Source: DASUBV01 sp963725175 (lineage in GTDB: Bacteria; Actinomycetota; Actinomycetes; Streptosporangiales; Streptosporangiaceae). Taken from it: a stretch of 64,000 bases of DNA. The position numbers and the translations under genes are program-made. The notes beneath the pieces are model-generated. The model was not told the origin of the DNA, did no database searches, and saw nothing but the letters and a program-made list of their open reading frames with translations. Below are positions 51,542 to 59,280 of the stretch, piece by piece; within the stretch, counting starts at the first letter, position 1, and the number at the start of each line of letters is the position of its first letter. The DNA lies in assembly GCA_963725175.1 (NCBI GenBank), contig CAVRXH010000006.1, positions 4,402,001 through 4,466,000 on the forward strand, given 5' to 3'.

Positions 51542-52487
51542 CTCCCGCAGCCAGATCTGGGGGATCGCCGTGCCCGGTGCGCGGTCGGCCTGGGCGACCG
51601 GCGCGCGGTTCTCCGGAGATGATTTCCGGTCCTCGTTCTACCTGCACTGGGCCGGGCACGGCTGGCACCAGGTGACCGTTCCGCACCCGGCGACGTTCGC
51701 CGCGGTCCGGATCGCGGCCTCATCGCCGGACAACGTCTGGATTCTCGGCGCGGCGAACGGCGGCGACTACAGCGCGCTGGTCTATAACGGCGCGCACTGG
51801 ACCACGCTGGCGGCCCCGGCGGACGGGCCGACCGTGGTGCTGTCGAAGAACGACGTGTGGGTGGAATCGGGGGCCGGCTGCGCTCGGGCGTCGGGTTCCT
51901 GGCACTGCGACACGACGCTGTACCACTGGAACGGCACCACCTGGAAGGCCTATTCGCTGCCGGTCTACGGCCTGGACCTGGTCAGCGCCGGGCGGCGGGT
52001 GTGGCTCACGGCGGCGGCCAGCCTGCGAGCTGACGGGCCGCCGGACGAGACCGGGCGGGAGGCGCTGTACCGCTGGTCGGGCAGCGGGTGGGCCCGCGTC
52101 GCCGCGCCCGATGGCGAGATCACCGGCTACGTCAGCGCCGCCGCCGCGCCCGACGGCAGGCTGTGGCTGCTGGCCAAGGACGTGCACGCCGCGGCGCTGC
52201 ACCTGGACTACTGGAACGGCCGGCACTGGACGCGGGAGAAGCGGTCGGCCTTCGGCTCGGCCCCGAATCAGGCAGCGATGGCCTACAGCGCGCGGGCCGG
52301 CCTGTGGGCGGACGCCAAGCACTGGACCGGCACCAGGTGGGTTGGCACGCTGCCGCCTGCCTCCTGGGAGAAGGTGTTCGGCGTCGGGGGCACGGTGGCC
52401 GTTCCCGGCAGGGCTGCCCTGTTCGGGATAGCCCAGGCCAGGCCCGGCGGGCACTTCGTGATCGCCGCCTACGGCAAGACGGGGTGA
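51390..52487 (+). CDS. Secreted protein, probable beta-propeller
   Basis: Protein of 365 residues from an ATG at 51390 behind GGGGAAAGG. A signal peptide covers about residues 1-36 (ending ASAA). The mature part has repeated Trp-rich strands (HWAGHGWHQVTVP, VYNGAHWTTLAAP, HWNGTTWKAYSLP, RWSGSGWARVAAP, YWNGRHWTREK), six or so likely propeller blades. No catalytic motif seen. It may be co-expressed with the arylsulfotransferase. Confidence 0.7.
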   Translation: MRNGVARSWPGRIGASITAAGLAAACLAAGGTLPASAATNTHWRVAYRVADSRSQIWGIAVPGARSAWATGARFSGDDFRSSFYLHWAGHGWHQVTVPHPATFAAVRIAASSPDNVWILGAANGGDYSALVYNGAHWTTLAAPADGPTVVLSKNDVWVESGAGCARASGSWHCDTTLYHWNGTTWKAYSLPVYGLDLVSAGRRVWLTAAASLRADGPPDETGREALYRWSGSGWARVAAPDGEITGYVSAAAAPDGRLWLLAKDVHAAALHLDYWNGRHWTREKRSAFGSAPNQAAMAYSARAGLWADAKHWTGTRWVGTLPPASWEKVFGVGGTVAVPGRAALFGIAQARPGGHFVIAAYGKTG

Positions 52488-52490
52488 ACG

Positions 52491-53768
52491 CTAGCTGTCC
52501 GAACGCTCGTCTACCACCCGGAGCTGCTTGCCGGTCCGGCGGTTCACCGCGAAGTCCCCGTAGTCGCGCCACTCGACGGTGACCGGGTGGATGTACCCGG
52601 CCGCCACGGACTCCGCGTACATCGGCCGGGTTTCGTTGATCTTGTCGATCACCGCGGCGCCCAGGGCGTCGGTCTCCGCGAAGCCCGGCCGGGCGGCCAG
52701 CCGCAGGATCAGGCCGTCACGGCCGAGCCACCGGGACGCGACGAGCTGCATGCCGATGATCGCGCCGGCCTCGTCGGCCGCGTTGACCAGGTCGCGAAGG
52801 TCCTCGGTGTAGACCGACACCGGCCCGATGCGCGCGCCCTCGTCATGCCGCCCCAGGATGCGGAACAGCCCCGCCGCCGCGTCCAGCCACTCGCCCCGGT
52901 CACCGGCCGGGTAGCGGAGCACCGGCTGGAGCCGGCGGCTGAGATCGGTCTTGACGATGCGCCCGCTGCGGCCGTTCTCCCTGATGGTCTCGCCGGTCTC
53001 GTCATCGACGATCTCCAGGATCGCGCCGCGCCGCGGTATCCGGTAGACGCGCTGGTCCTGGCCGGGCACGGGCAGCCCGAGCTGGCCGGCGTCGACACTG
53101 ACGTAGGCCGCCGCGTGCACCTGGGCGCGGGGAAACGCCTGCCGCAGCAGCCTGCGCTGGTCGGCGAAGACGGGCTCGCCGGCGAAGAACACGATCTCGA
53201 CGCAGGACAGCGACTGACCCTGCGCGACCAGCTCGCTCGCCACCGCGCACAGCGTCGTGGGGGTCCCGCCGATGACGTTGGCCGAGAACTCCGCTAGGAA
53301 CCGGCAGGCCGTCGGCGGCGGGGTGGCACCGCCGATGGGCAGCCGGACGGTCTCGACAGGGACCTTCGTCAGGCTGTCTTGGAACATGAAGAAGCTGGCG
53401 TACAGCTCGCCGACATAGAAGAGGTTCGCCACCCGGTGCCCGTCGCGAAGGCCCATGCCGACCAGCCCGCTGCCCAGCTCGGCAGCCAGGTCGTCCCATT
53501 CGCCGCGGGTGAAGTAGGAGAATTTCGGGGCGTCTGTGGTCCCGCCGCTCTTGAAGACCACGGCCTCGGTCAGCGGGCCGGTGAGCAGCCGGTTACCGCT
53601 CAGGGTGTTCGCCGCGCAGTAGTCGGCGTGATCGATGATCGGCAGCTGGCCGACGTCCTTGATGGTGTCGGGCAGGCCGGCATACAGGTCGGCGTAGAAC
53701 GGGGAGTTCTTCCGCGCGAACTGGACGATCTCGTTCAGCGCTTCCTGGTTCAGGGCTCCAGCGTCCAT
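52491..53768 (-). CDS. PaaK-like adenylate-forming enzyme
   Basis: Protein of 425 residues of the phenylacetate-CoA ligase / F390 synthetase-like branch of the ANL superfamily. Phosphate loop FKSGGTTDAPK, then IGGTPTTLCAVASEL, YVSVDAGQLG and GRIVKTDLSRRLQPVLRYPAGD and the hinge Asp region ILGRHDEGARIG. It activates a carboxylic acid as an adenylate or CoA thioester. GGAAGGA precedes the ATG at 53768. It follows a P450 by 22 bp, so the two probably modify one small acid. Confidence 0.83.
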   Translation of the reverse strand: MDAGALNQEALNEIVQFARKNSPFYADLYAGLPDTIKDVGQLPIIDHADYCAANTLSGNRLLTGPLTEAVVFKSGGTTDAPKFSYFTRGEWDDLAAELGSGLVGMGLRDGHRVANLFYVGELYASFFMFQDSLTKVPVETVRLPIGGATPPPTACRFLAEFSANVIGGTPTTLCAVASELVAQGQSLSCVEIVFFAGEPVFADQRRLLRQAFPRAQVHAAAYVSVDAGQLGLPVPGQDQRVYRIPRRGAILEIVDDETGETIRENGRSGRIVKTDLSRRLQPVLRYPAGDRGEWLDAAAGLFRILGRHDEGARIGPVSVYTEDLRDLVNAADEAGAIIGMQLVASRWLGRDGLILRLAARPGFAETDALGAAVIDKINETRPMYAESVAAGYIHPVTVEWRDYGDFAVNRRTGKQLRVVDERSDS

Positions 53769-53790
53769 CAGCGGTGTCCTTCCCGGCGCG

Positions 53791-55014
53791 TCAGCTGAAC
53801 GTGACGGGCAGGTGCGTGAAGCCACGCTGCACGAGCTGATTGCGGTAGGGCGTCGGGCCGGCGATCGTCACCGTCTTGAACCGCTGCGCGAAAGCCGTGA
53901 GCGCCGCCGTGCCTACGAGCCGGCCCAGCGGGGCGCCGAGGCAGTAGTGCGCACCCAGGCCGAACGTCAGCGGCTGGATGTTCTCGCGGAACGGATCGAA
54001 CTGGTCAGGGTTCTCGTAGCGGCGCGGATCGCGGTTCGCGGCCGCCGTCAGCAGCAGAATGGCCGTGTCCTTCGCGATGGAGACGCCGAAGAAGTCGATG
54101 TCCTCATTCGCTACCCGGTTCAGGAGCTGCACCGCGGGGTCGAATCGGCTGGCTTCCTCCATGAACGCCGTGGTGAACCCCGGGTCCGACCGCATCCTCC
54201 CCAGGTGCTCCGGGTACCGGGCGATCAGGGCCACGAGGTTGGCCAGCATGTCAAAGGGGGCTGCGGTGCCGGCCACCACCATCACCATGAAGGTGGCGAT
54301 CAGCTCGTCTTCCGTCAGCTCTCCGCCGGCGTCGCGAGCCCCGATGAGGGTGCTGACCAGATCCTGCTGTGGCTCGGCCCTGCGCCTGGCAATCAGGTCC
54401 GCGTAGTAGGCGGCCAGTCCCTCGACAGCGCTGTTGGCCGAGGCGAGCAGGGCGGGATCGCCGAACGGGTCTAACGCCTCGGTGATCGGCCGCATGAACG
54501 GCTGAATGCCGGGCCGGTCCTGTTCGGGGATGCCCAGCACCTCGCCCATCACGTCTACCGGGAGCCGGCAGGCGAATTCCGCCACCGCATCGACGGGCGC
54601 GCCGTCGGCGCCAAGCCGTTCCAGCCGGGCGACCGCCGCCTCTGCCAGTCGCTGCACCAGCGGCCGCATGCTGGCGGTCTGGCCGGGGCTGAACGCGCCG
54701 CTGGCGAACCCGCGCAGTCGCTCATGGATCGGGTCGTTGCTGAACAGCATGGTGGTGCAGATGGAGCGCCAGGCCGCCTGGTCACGCCAGCCCGGCCGGA
54801 GCCTGTCCCGCTTCGCGGCGTCGGTCGAGACGAACGCCGGTTCGCGCAGTGCCTTCGAGCACTCCTGGTAGCCGAGAATGAAAGCCACCGGGCCGAGATT
54901 CAGCACCGGCCCGTGCGCCCGCAGCGATTCGTAGATCGGGTACGGATCTGAGCGTCCCTCAAGGGTCCCTAACGCCTGCACTGCCTCGGCAGGATTGGTC
55001 AGCAACTGAGTCAT
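53791..55014 (-). CDS. Cytochrome P450 with altered I-helix
   Basis: Protein of 407 residues, soluble bacterial class. Heme loop FGLGAHYCLGAPLGR with the Cys ligand, ExxR as EEASRF, and the C-helix HERLRGFASGAFSP are normal. The I-helix reads VAGTAAPFDMLAN: the usual acid-alcohol pair (Glu/Asp-Thr) is replaced by Ala-Ala, which in other P450s alters or abolishes standard oxygen activation. AGGAG stands eight bases before the ATG at 55014, and a good promoter lies at 55066-55094. Confidence 0.9.
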   Translation of the reverse strand: MTQLLTNPAEAVQALGTLEGRSDPYPIYESLRAHGPVLNLGPVAFILGYQECSKALREPAFVSTDAAKRDRLRPGWRDQAAWRSICTTMLFSNDPIHERLRGFASGAFSPGQTASMRPLVQRLAEAAVARLERLGADGAPVDAVAEFACRLPVDVMGEVLGIPEQDRPGIQPFMRPITEALDPFGDPALLASANSAVEGLAAYYADLIARRRAEPQQDLVSTLIGARDAGGELTEDELIATFMVMVVAGTAAPFDMLANLVALIARYPEHLGRMRSDPGFTTAFMEEASRFDPAVQLLNRVANEDIDFFGVSIAKDTAILLLTAAANRDPRRYENPDQFDPFRENIQPLTFGLGAHYCLGAPLGRLVGTAALTAFAQRFKTVTIAGPTPYRNQLVQRGFTHLPVTFS

Positions 55015-55065
55015 GACTTCGCTCCTGATCTTCACGCCAGATTCCGCCGCCGGGCCGTGACTCGG

Positions 55066-55096
55066 ACTATACGTAGGTCAGTTGGACTTGACAACT
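55066..55096 (-). promoter_or_regulatory. Promoter and operator-like repeat of the P450 operon
   Basis: On the minus strand TTGTCA (55094-55089) and TATAGT (55071-55066) are 17 bp apart, five of six matches to each consensus. An inverted repeat AGTTG-N7-CAACT (55080-55096) overlaps the -35, suggesting repression. The ATG of the P450 is 52 bp downstream. Confidence 0.65.
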
Positions 55097-55181
55097 AACC
55101 CGGAAACGTCATTTACGTACGATTTCGGCGGGCTGGCGGGGGCGCTTGGCCGGCTGCTCAGTTCAGGCGCAGGCACCTGAC

Positions 55182-56720
55182 TTAGTACGTGCGGCGCCGC
55201 CGGTGGCCGGCGGACGCGGCGGCCGCGCCCCTGCCGCTGGCTGAGTTCCGGCCGCCGGCTGAGCGTCGACCGTTCGCTGAGCCGGCCGCTCGCGGCTTCC
55301 TGCTGGCCGGCGCTGGCGCGGGCGGCGGCGCTACCCGGTCGGCGGGCGGGCCGGCGATGGACCGCAGCAGCGCTGAGGCCGGGGTGACCGTGGCCGCCAG
55401 GGGAACGACCCCGGCGCGCCGCATCAGCGTTTGCACGTCGGACGCCTGCGCTTGGGTCTGCAGGGTGACCACGATGCCCGCCGCGCCTGCCCGGGCCGTG
55501 CGGCCCGACCGGTGCAGGTAGGCCTTGTGCTCGGCGGGCGGGTCGGCGTGGATGACCAGGCCGATGGCATCCACGTGGATGCCGCGGGCCGCGATGTCGG
55601 TGGCGACCAGGACCCTGGCCGCGCCGGACGAGAACGAGGCCAGGTTGCGTTCCCTGGCCCCCTGCCCGAGGTTGCCGTGCAGCGGGACCGCCGCGATGCC
55701 CGCGGTGGTCAGCTGGCGGGCCAGCCGTTGCGCGCCGTTCTTGGTGCGGGTGAAGACCAGCGACCGGCCCTTGCCGCCGGCCAGCGCCGTCACCACGCCG
55801 ACCCGGTCCGTCGGGTGGACGGTGAGCAGGTGATGGACCATGGCGGCCGGCGCCGCCATCGGGGAGTCCACCGAGTGAACGGCCGGATCGGTGAGGAACC
55901 TGCGCACCAGCACATCGACGGCGTTGTCGAGCGTGGCCGAGAACAGCATCCGCTGGCCGTCCGACGGAGTCGCCTCAAGCAGCCGCCGGACCACCGGGAG
56001 GAAGCCGAGGTCGGCCATGTGGTCGGCCTCGTCCAGCACGGTGATCTCGACATCGCCCAGGTGACAGTGCCGCTGCTCGATGAGGTCAGCCAGCCGCCCC
56101 GGGCAGGCGACGACGATGTCCGCGCCCTGCCGGAGCGCCGCCACCTGGGGACCCTGCCTGGTGCCGCCGAAGATCGTGGCCACGGTCAGGTTCATGGCCT
56201 TGGCCAGCGGCGCGAGCACGGCCTTCACCTGGCTGGCCAGCTCCCTGGTGGGCACCAGGACCAGGCCACGCGGACGGCCGGCGCTGGTGTAGCCGTCGGC
56301 CAGTCCCGCGACGAGCGGGATAGAGAAGCCGAGGGTCTTGCCGGACCCGGTCCGGCCGCGGCCCAGGATGTCCAGCCCGGCCAGCCCATCCGGCAGGGTG
56401 GCGGCCTGGATCGGGAACGGGACCGTGATCCCGGTTTTAGTCAGGGCGTTCACCAGCGGCTCGGGAACGCCCAGCTCGGCGAACGTCGCGTTCAGCGCGG
56501 CCAGCCGGGGCGTGCTCTCGGCTGGAGCGTGCGCCTGCTGCCGGACGTGCTGCGGCCGCGCGGCCGGGGCCGTGCTGGCCTGGGCGTGACCAGACTGGGC
56601 ACGCCCAGCCTGAGGGCGACCGGACTGGCTACGTCCAGCGGCAGGTTGCCCGGGCTTGCCCCGGCCACGCCGACGCGGGGGCCGGCGGGCAGGGGAGATC
56701 TCGGCGGGCAGAGAGGTCAT
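55182..56720 (-). CDS. DEAD-box RNA helicase
   Basis: Protein of 512 residues. After a basic Gly/Arg/Gln-rich N-terminus (RRPPRRRGRGKPGQ) come the Q motif, motif I GRTGSGKTLGF, Ia PTRELASQ, II DEADHMADLG, III SAT, and the second RecA domain with VATDIAARGIHVD and HRSGRTARAG. The C-terminus is low-complexity Arg/Ala/Gly, fit for RNA binding. It unwinds RNA, possibly in ribosome assembly or cold adaptation. Start ATG 56720; the frame extends to 56795. Confidence 0.92.
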   Translation of the reverse strand: MTSLPAEISPARRPPRRRGRGKPGQPAAGRSQSGRPQAGRAQSGHAQASTAPAARPQHVRQQAHAPAESTPRLAALNATFAELGVPEPLVNALTKTGITVPFPIQAATLPDGLAGLDILGRGRTGSGKTLGFSIPLVAGLADGYTSAGRPRGLVLVPTRELASQVKAVLAPLAKAMNLTVATIFGGTRQGPQVAALRQGADIVVACPGRLADLIEQRHCHLGDVEITVLDEADHMADLGFLPVVRRLLEATPSDGQRMLFSATLDNAVDVLVRRFLTDPAVHSVDSPMAAPAAMVHHLLTVHPTDRVGVVTALAGGKGRSLVFTRTKNGAQRLARQLTTAGIAAVPLHGNLGQGARERNLASFSSGAARVLVATDIAARGIHVDAIGLVIHADPPAEHKAYLHRSGRTARAGAAGIVVTLQTQAQASDVQTLMRRAGVVPLAATVTPASALLRSIAGPPADRVAPPPAPAPASRKPRAAGSANGRRSAGGRNSASGRGAAAASAGHRRRRTY

Positions 56721-56859
56721 GTGTAATCGCTTCCGGACTAAGGTGGCCGTATTCCGAGGGCCGCCACCTGAGTCCGTGGAAACCAGCTCGCTCACTGAGC
56801 GACGTACGACCGGCGTAACCCCAGTGGCTACGCCTCACGATGTGCCGTGAGCACCCAGC

Positions 56860-58230
56860 CTATCCTGTCGCCGGGAGAGACTTTCCCGGATGCTCAGCTG
56901 TGCCGGGCTCGCCCTCCGGCCCGGACTCGTCATCGGGATGGCGATCCGCGCCCCCGGTCAGCCGGTCGGCGACGCGCTCAAGCCAGGACCCGGCCGCCAG
57001 CGAGGTCACGATCGAGAGCATCACCAGGCTGACGAAGAAAGTCTCGTTGATGATGCCTGCCGCGTAAGCGGTAGAGGCGAGCACGATTCCCGGCCCACCG
57101 CGCGCGTTCATCGCGATCGCCAGGGTGGCGGACATGAAGTTGCTCTCCCGCGACAGGCGCGCCCCCAGGTAAACGCTGGCTGCCTTCGCGACGCACGAGA
57201 AGGCGAGGAAGCCGAGGAAGAACAGCACGGCGAAGTGGTGGATCAGGTCGAGCTGCAGGCCGATGAGCGCGAAGTAGATGGGGATGAAGAAGCCGAACGA
57301 GAATCCCGCCAGAGCGTTGCGTTCCGGCACGATCTCGCCGTCCGTGGACATGGCGACCGTAATCCCCGCGACGAACGCGCCGTAGAGCGGCACTAGCCCG
57401 ATCGCCAGCGCGCCTGCCGACAGCGCGAGCATCCACAGCAGTTGGACCGCGACCGGGCTGCGCCGCGCCAGCGGATTGCCCCGCATGCCGAGCAGCGCCT
57501 TGTAGACACGCCCGCCGACGGTCAGCGCGAGGCCGAGGAACAGCACCGCCACCACCGTGTGGTAGACGCCGTTCTGAGCGACGGTGTGGATATTCAGCGC
57601 CGTCGGGACGCCGAACGCCTTGCTGCCGCTGGCCTGCACCAGGCCGATCGCGACCGCGAGGATGACGTACAGCACGATGTCCTCGATGACCGCGACCGAC
57701 AGCACCACGCGGGAGAAGCGCGTGCCCAGCAGCCCGACGTCGTGCATGATCCGCGTGATCACGGGGATGCTCGTGACCGCTACCGCCATCCCGAACACCA
57801 GGATCAGCGCCGTCTTGTTGGCGGCCGGGCCGATGAAGTTGCCGATGCCGAGCACCGCCACCAGGGCGAGCCCCGCCGCGAACGGCAGGATGAGGCCGCA
57901 CGAGGCGATCAGCCCGACCGTGCGCATCGCGTTGCGCTGGATCAGCCGCCGCATTTCCGCGCCCGCCGCGAACATCAGCAGCAGCAGGCCTATCTGGTAG
58001 ACCGCGCCAAGCGCCGCCGCCGACGAGCCAGTCGCCGGGAAGATCCAGTGCTGGATGCCAGGGAAGGCCGCGCCCAGGGCCGATGGGCCGAGCAGCAGGC
58101 CGCCGACGATCTCGCCGATGGCGGGTGGCTGCTTGAATCGCGCGAACAGGGCGCCCACGCCGTGTGCGGCCAGCAGGAGGACGGCAAGCGCGATCAGCAG
58201 CCGTGCAAGATCAACGTCTGTAAAGGACAT
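56860..58230 (-). CDS. Cation:proton antiporter (CPA2 family)
   Basis: Protein of 456 residues with about twelve helices. GEIVGGLLLGPSALG near residue 40 and the unwound ion-binding region are typical of Kef/Nap-type exchangers (Na+ or K+ for H+). A hydrophilic acidic tail (DRHPDDESGPEGEPG) ends the protein and there is no RCK domain. A consensus promoter lies 46 bp upstream of the ATG at 58230. Confidence 0.88.
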   Translation of the reverse strand: MSFTDVDLARLLIALAVLLLAAHGVGALFARFKQPPAIGEIVGGLLLGPSALGAAFPGIQHWIFPATGSSAAALGAVYQIGLLLLMFAAGAEMRRLIQRNAMRTVGLIASCGLILPFAAGLALVAVLGIGNFIGPAANKTALILVFGMAVAVTSIPVITRIMHDVGLLGTRFSRVVLSVAVIEDIVLYVILAVAIGLVQASGSKAFGVPTALNIHTVAQNGVYHTVVAVLFLGLALTVGGRVYKALLGMRGNPLARRSPVAVQLLWMLALSAGALAIGLVPLYGAFVAGITVAMSTDGEIVPERNALAGFSFGFFIPIYFALIGLQLDLIHHFAVLFFLGFLAFSCVAKAASVYLGARLSRESNFMSATLAIAMNARGGPGIVLASTAYAAGIINETFFVSLVMLSIVTSLAAGSWLERVADRLTGGADRHPDDESGPEGEPGTAEHPGKSLPATG

Positions 58231-58275
58231 ATAGCACTACCTAGCAGTCGGTCCGGCGGGGACGCTTCCGCTATT

Positions 58276-58303
58276 AACATAGTAAATCAGGTTAAGATGT
58301 CAA
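58276..58303 (-). promoter_or_regulatory. Promoter of the cation:proton antiporter
   Basis: On the minus strand TTGACA (58303-58298) is followed after 16 bp by TATGTT (58281-58276), inside an AT-rich patch (58260-58390). The -35 is a perfect consensus. Expected transcription start about 58269 gives a leader of roughly 40 nt. Confidence 0.7.
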
Positions 58304-58387
58304 GGGTCAATTTTAGAATACTTGATCACCTAGCTGACGTTACTTCTCCGTCTATTTTCGAACAGTTTCGCTGAGCAAATAGCTGGA

Positions 58388-59131
58388 TCATGGCAACGCG
58401 CTGACTTCCGCAGGCAAATGCGCCTGATGATCCTCGGCGGCGGAACGACGGCTCAGGTGAGCCCTGGCCTCGGCCGTCCACCGGGTCGTCGCGGGGTCGC
58501 CACTCAGGTCCAGGAGCCAGCGGAAAAGCGCCAGGCCATCCCCGCGCCCGAGTCCGAACCGGGCGGCATAGGGCGCGAGGCATTCCGCGACTGTGCCAGG
58601 GCTATCGTGGCCAGCCCGGATCGCGTCCGCCGCGACGAGGGCGACCGCCTCGGGAGCCTCCTGGTCGTCTAGCAGGTCCGCGACGATTCGCGACGGCCGG
58701 GTGACCGGCAGTCCGCCGATCGTGGCCCGTTCTGCTGGGCGGATCGCTCGTTGATGAAGCCGGAGATCTGACCGGCGGGACTGCCGCCGGGCCGGGAGGG
58801 TGAAATCATGCCCGTCCGGGGGGAGCTTGCCCAGGCCGTACAGAACGGCGGCGGAGCGATGGGATGTTATCCCCTGCCCGAGCGTCCGCTTCCAGGCCGG
58901 CACGCCGGGGGCGAGCTGGAGCCAGGCCGCCCGAAGGGCCAGGTAATCAGGCACCGGCGATCCGGCGAGCCGGTAGACGCCGTGGGCGACCCGATCAAGG
59001 ACGCCCGCCGCGGTCAGCAGTTGCAGGGTCGCGGGAGAGACACCGGTCCACTGGGCCTGGCGGCGGGTAATCAGCCCCCACTGCTCCTCGGCGATGGGAG
59101 CCAGGCGGCTGAACGTCGAACTGCTCACCAT
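58388..59131 (-). CDS. AbiEi-like antitoxin-domain protein without its toxin
   Basis: Protein of 247 residues. The N-terminus is the winged-helix of AbiEi-type (type IV) antitoxins: GLITRRQAQWTGVSPATLQLL, GVLDRVAHGVYRLAG, and DYLALRAAWLQLAPG. Residues 85-170 contain ITSHRSAAVLYGLG and VTRPSRIVADLLDD of the same group. No AbiEii nucleotidyltransferase gene is adjacent, so it is an orphan, possibly a stand-alone regulator. An AT-rich patch lies at its 3' end. Confidence 0.75.
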   Translation of the reverse strand: MVSSSTFSRLAPIAEEQWGLITRRQAQWTGVSPATLQLLTAAGVLDRVAHGVYRLAGSPVPDYLALRAAWLQLAPGVPAWKRTLGQGITSHRSAAVLYGLGKLPPDGHDFTLPARRQSRRSDLRLHQRAIRPAERATIGGLPVTRPSRIVADLLDDQEAPEAVALVAADAIRAGHDSPGTVAECLAPYAARFGLGRGDGLALFRWLLDLSGDPATTRWTAEARAHLSRRSAAEDHQAHLPAEVSALP

Positions 59132-59280
59132 CGCCGCACCCTAGCCCAGAAATGAGCTATAACGCAGCACAGATGCCCGCATGGACGGCCGCTGGCAGTC
59201 GAGTTACAGCTCGGGTGAGTTGAGGTCGCGAAGGGCGCCAGCGCGCGATCGGCGCACCACGGTTGACTACGCTCAGCCGC

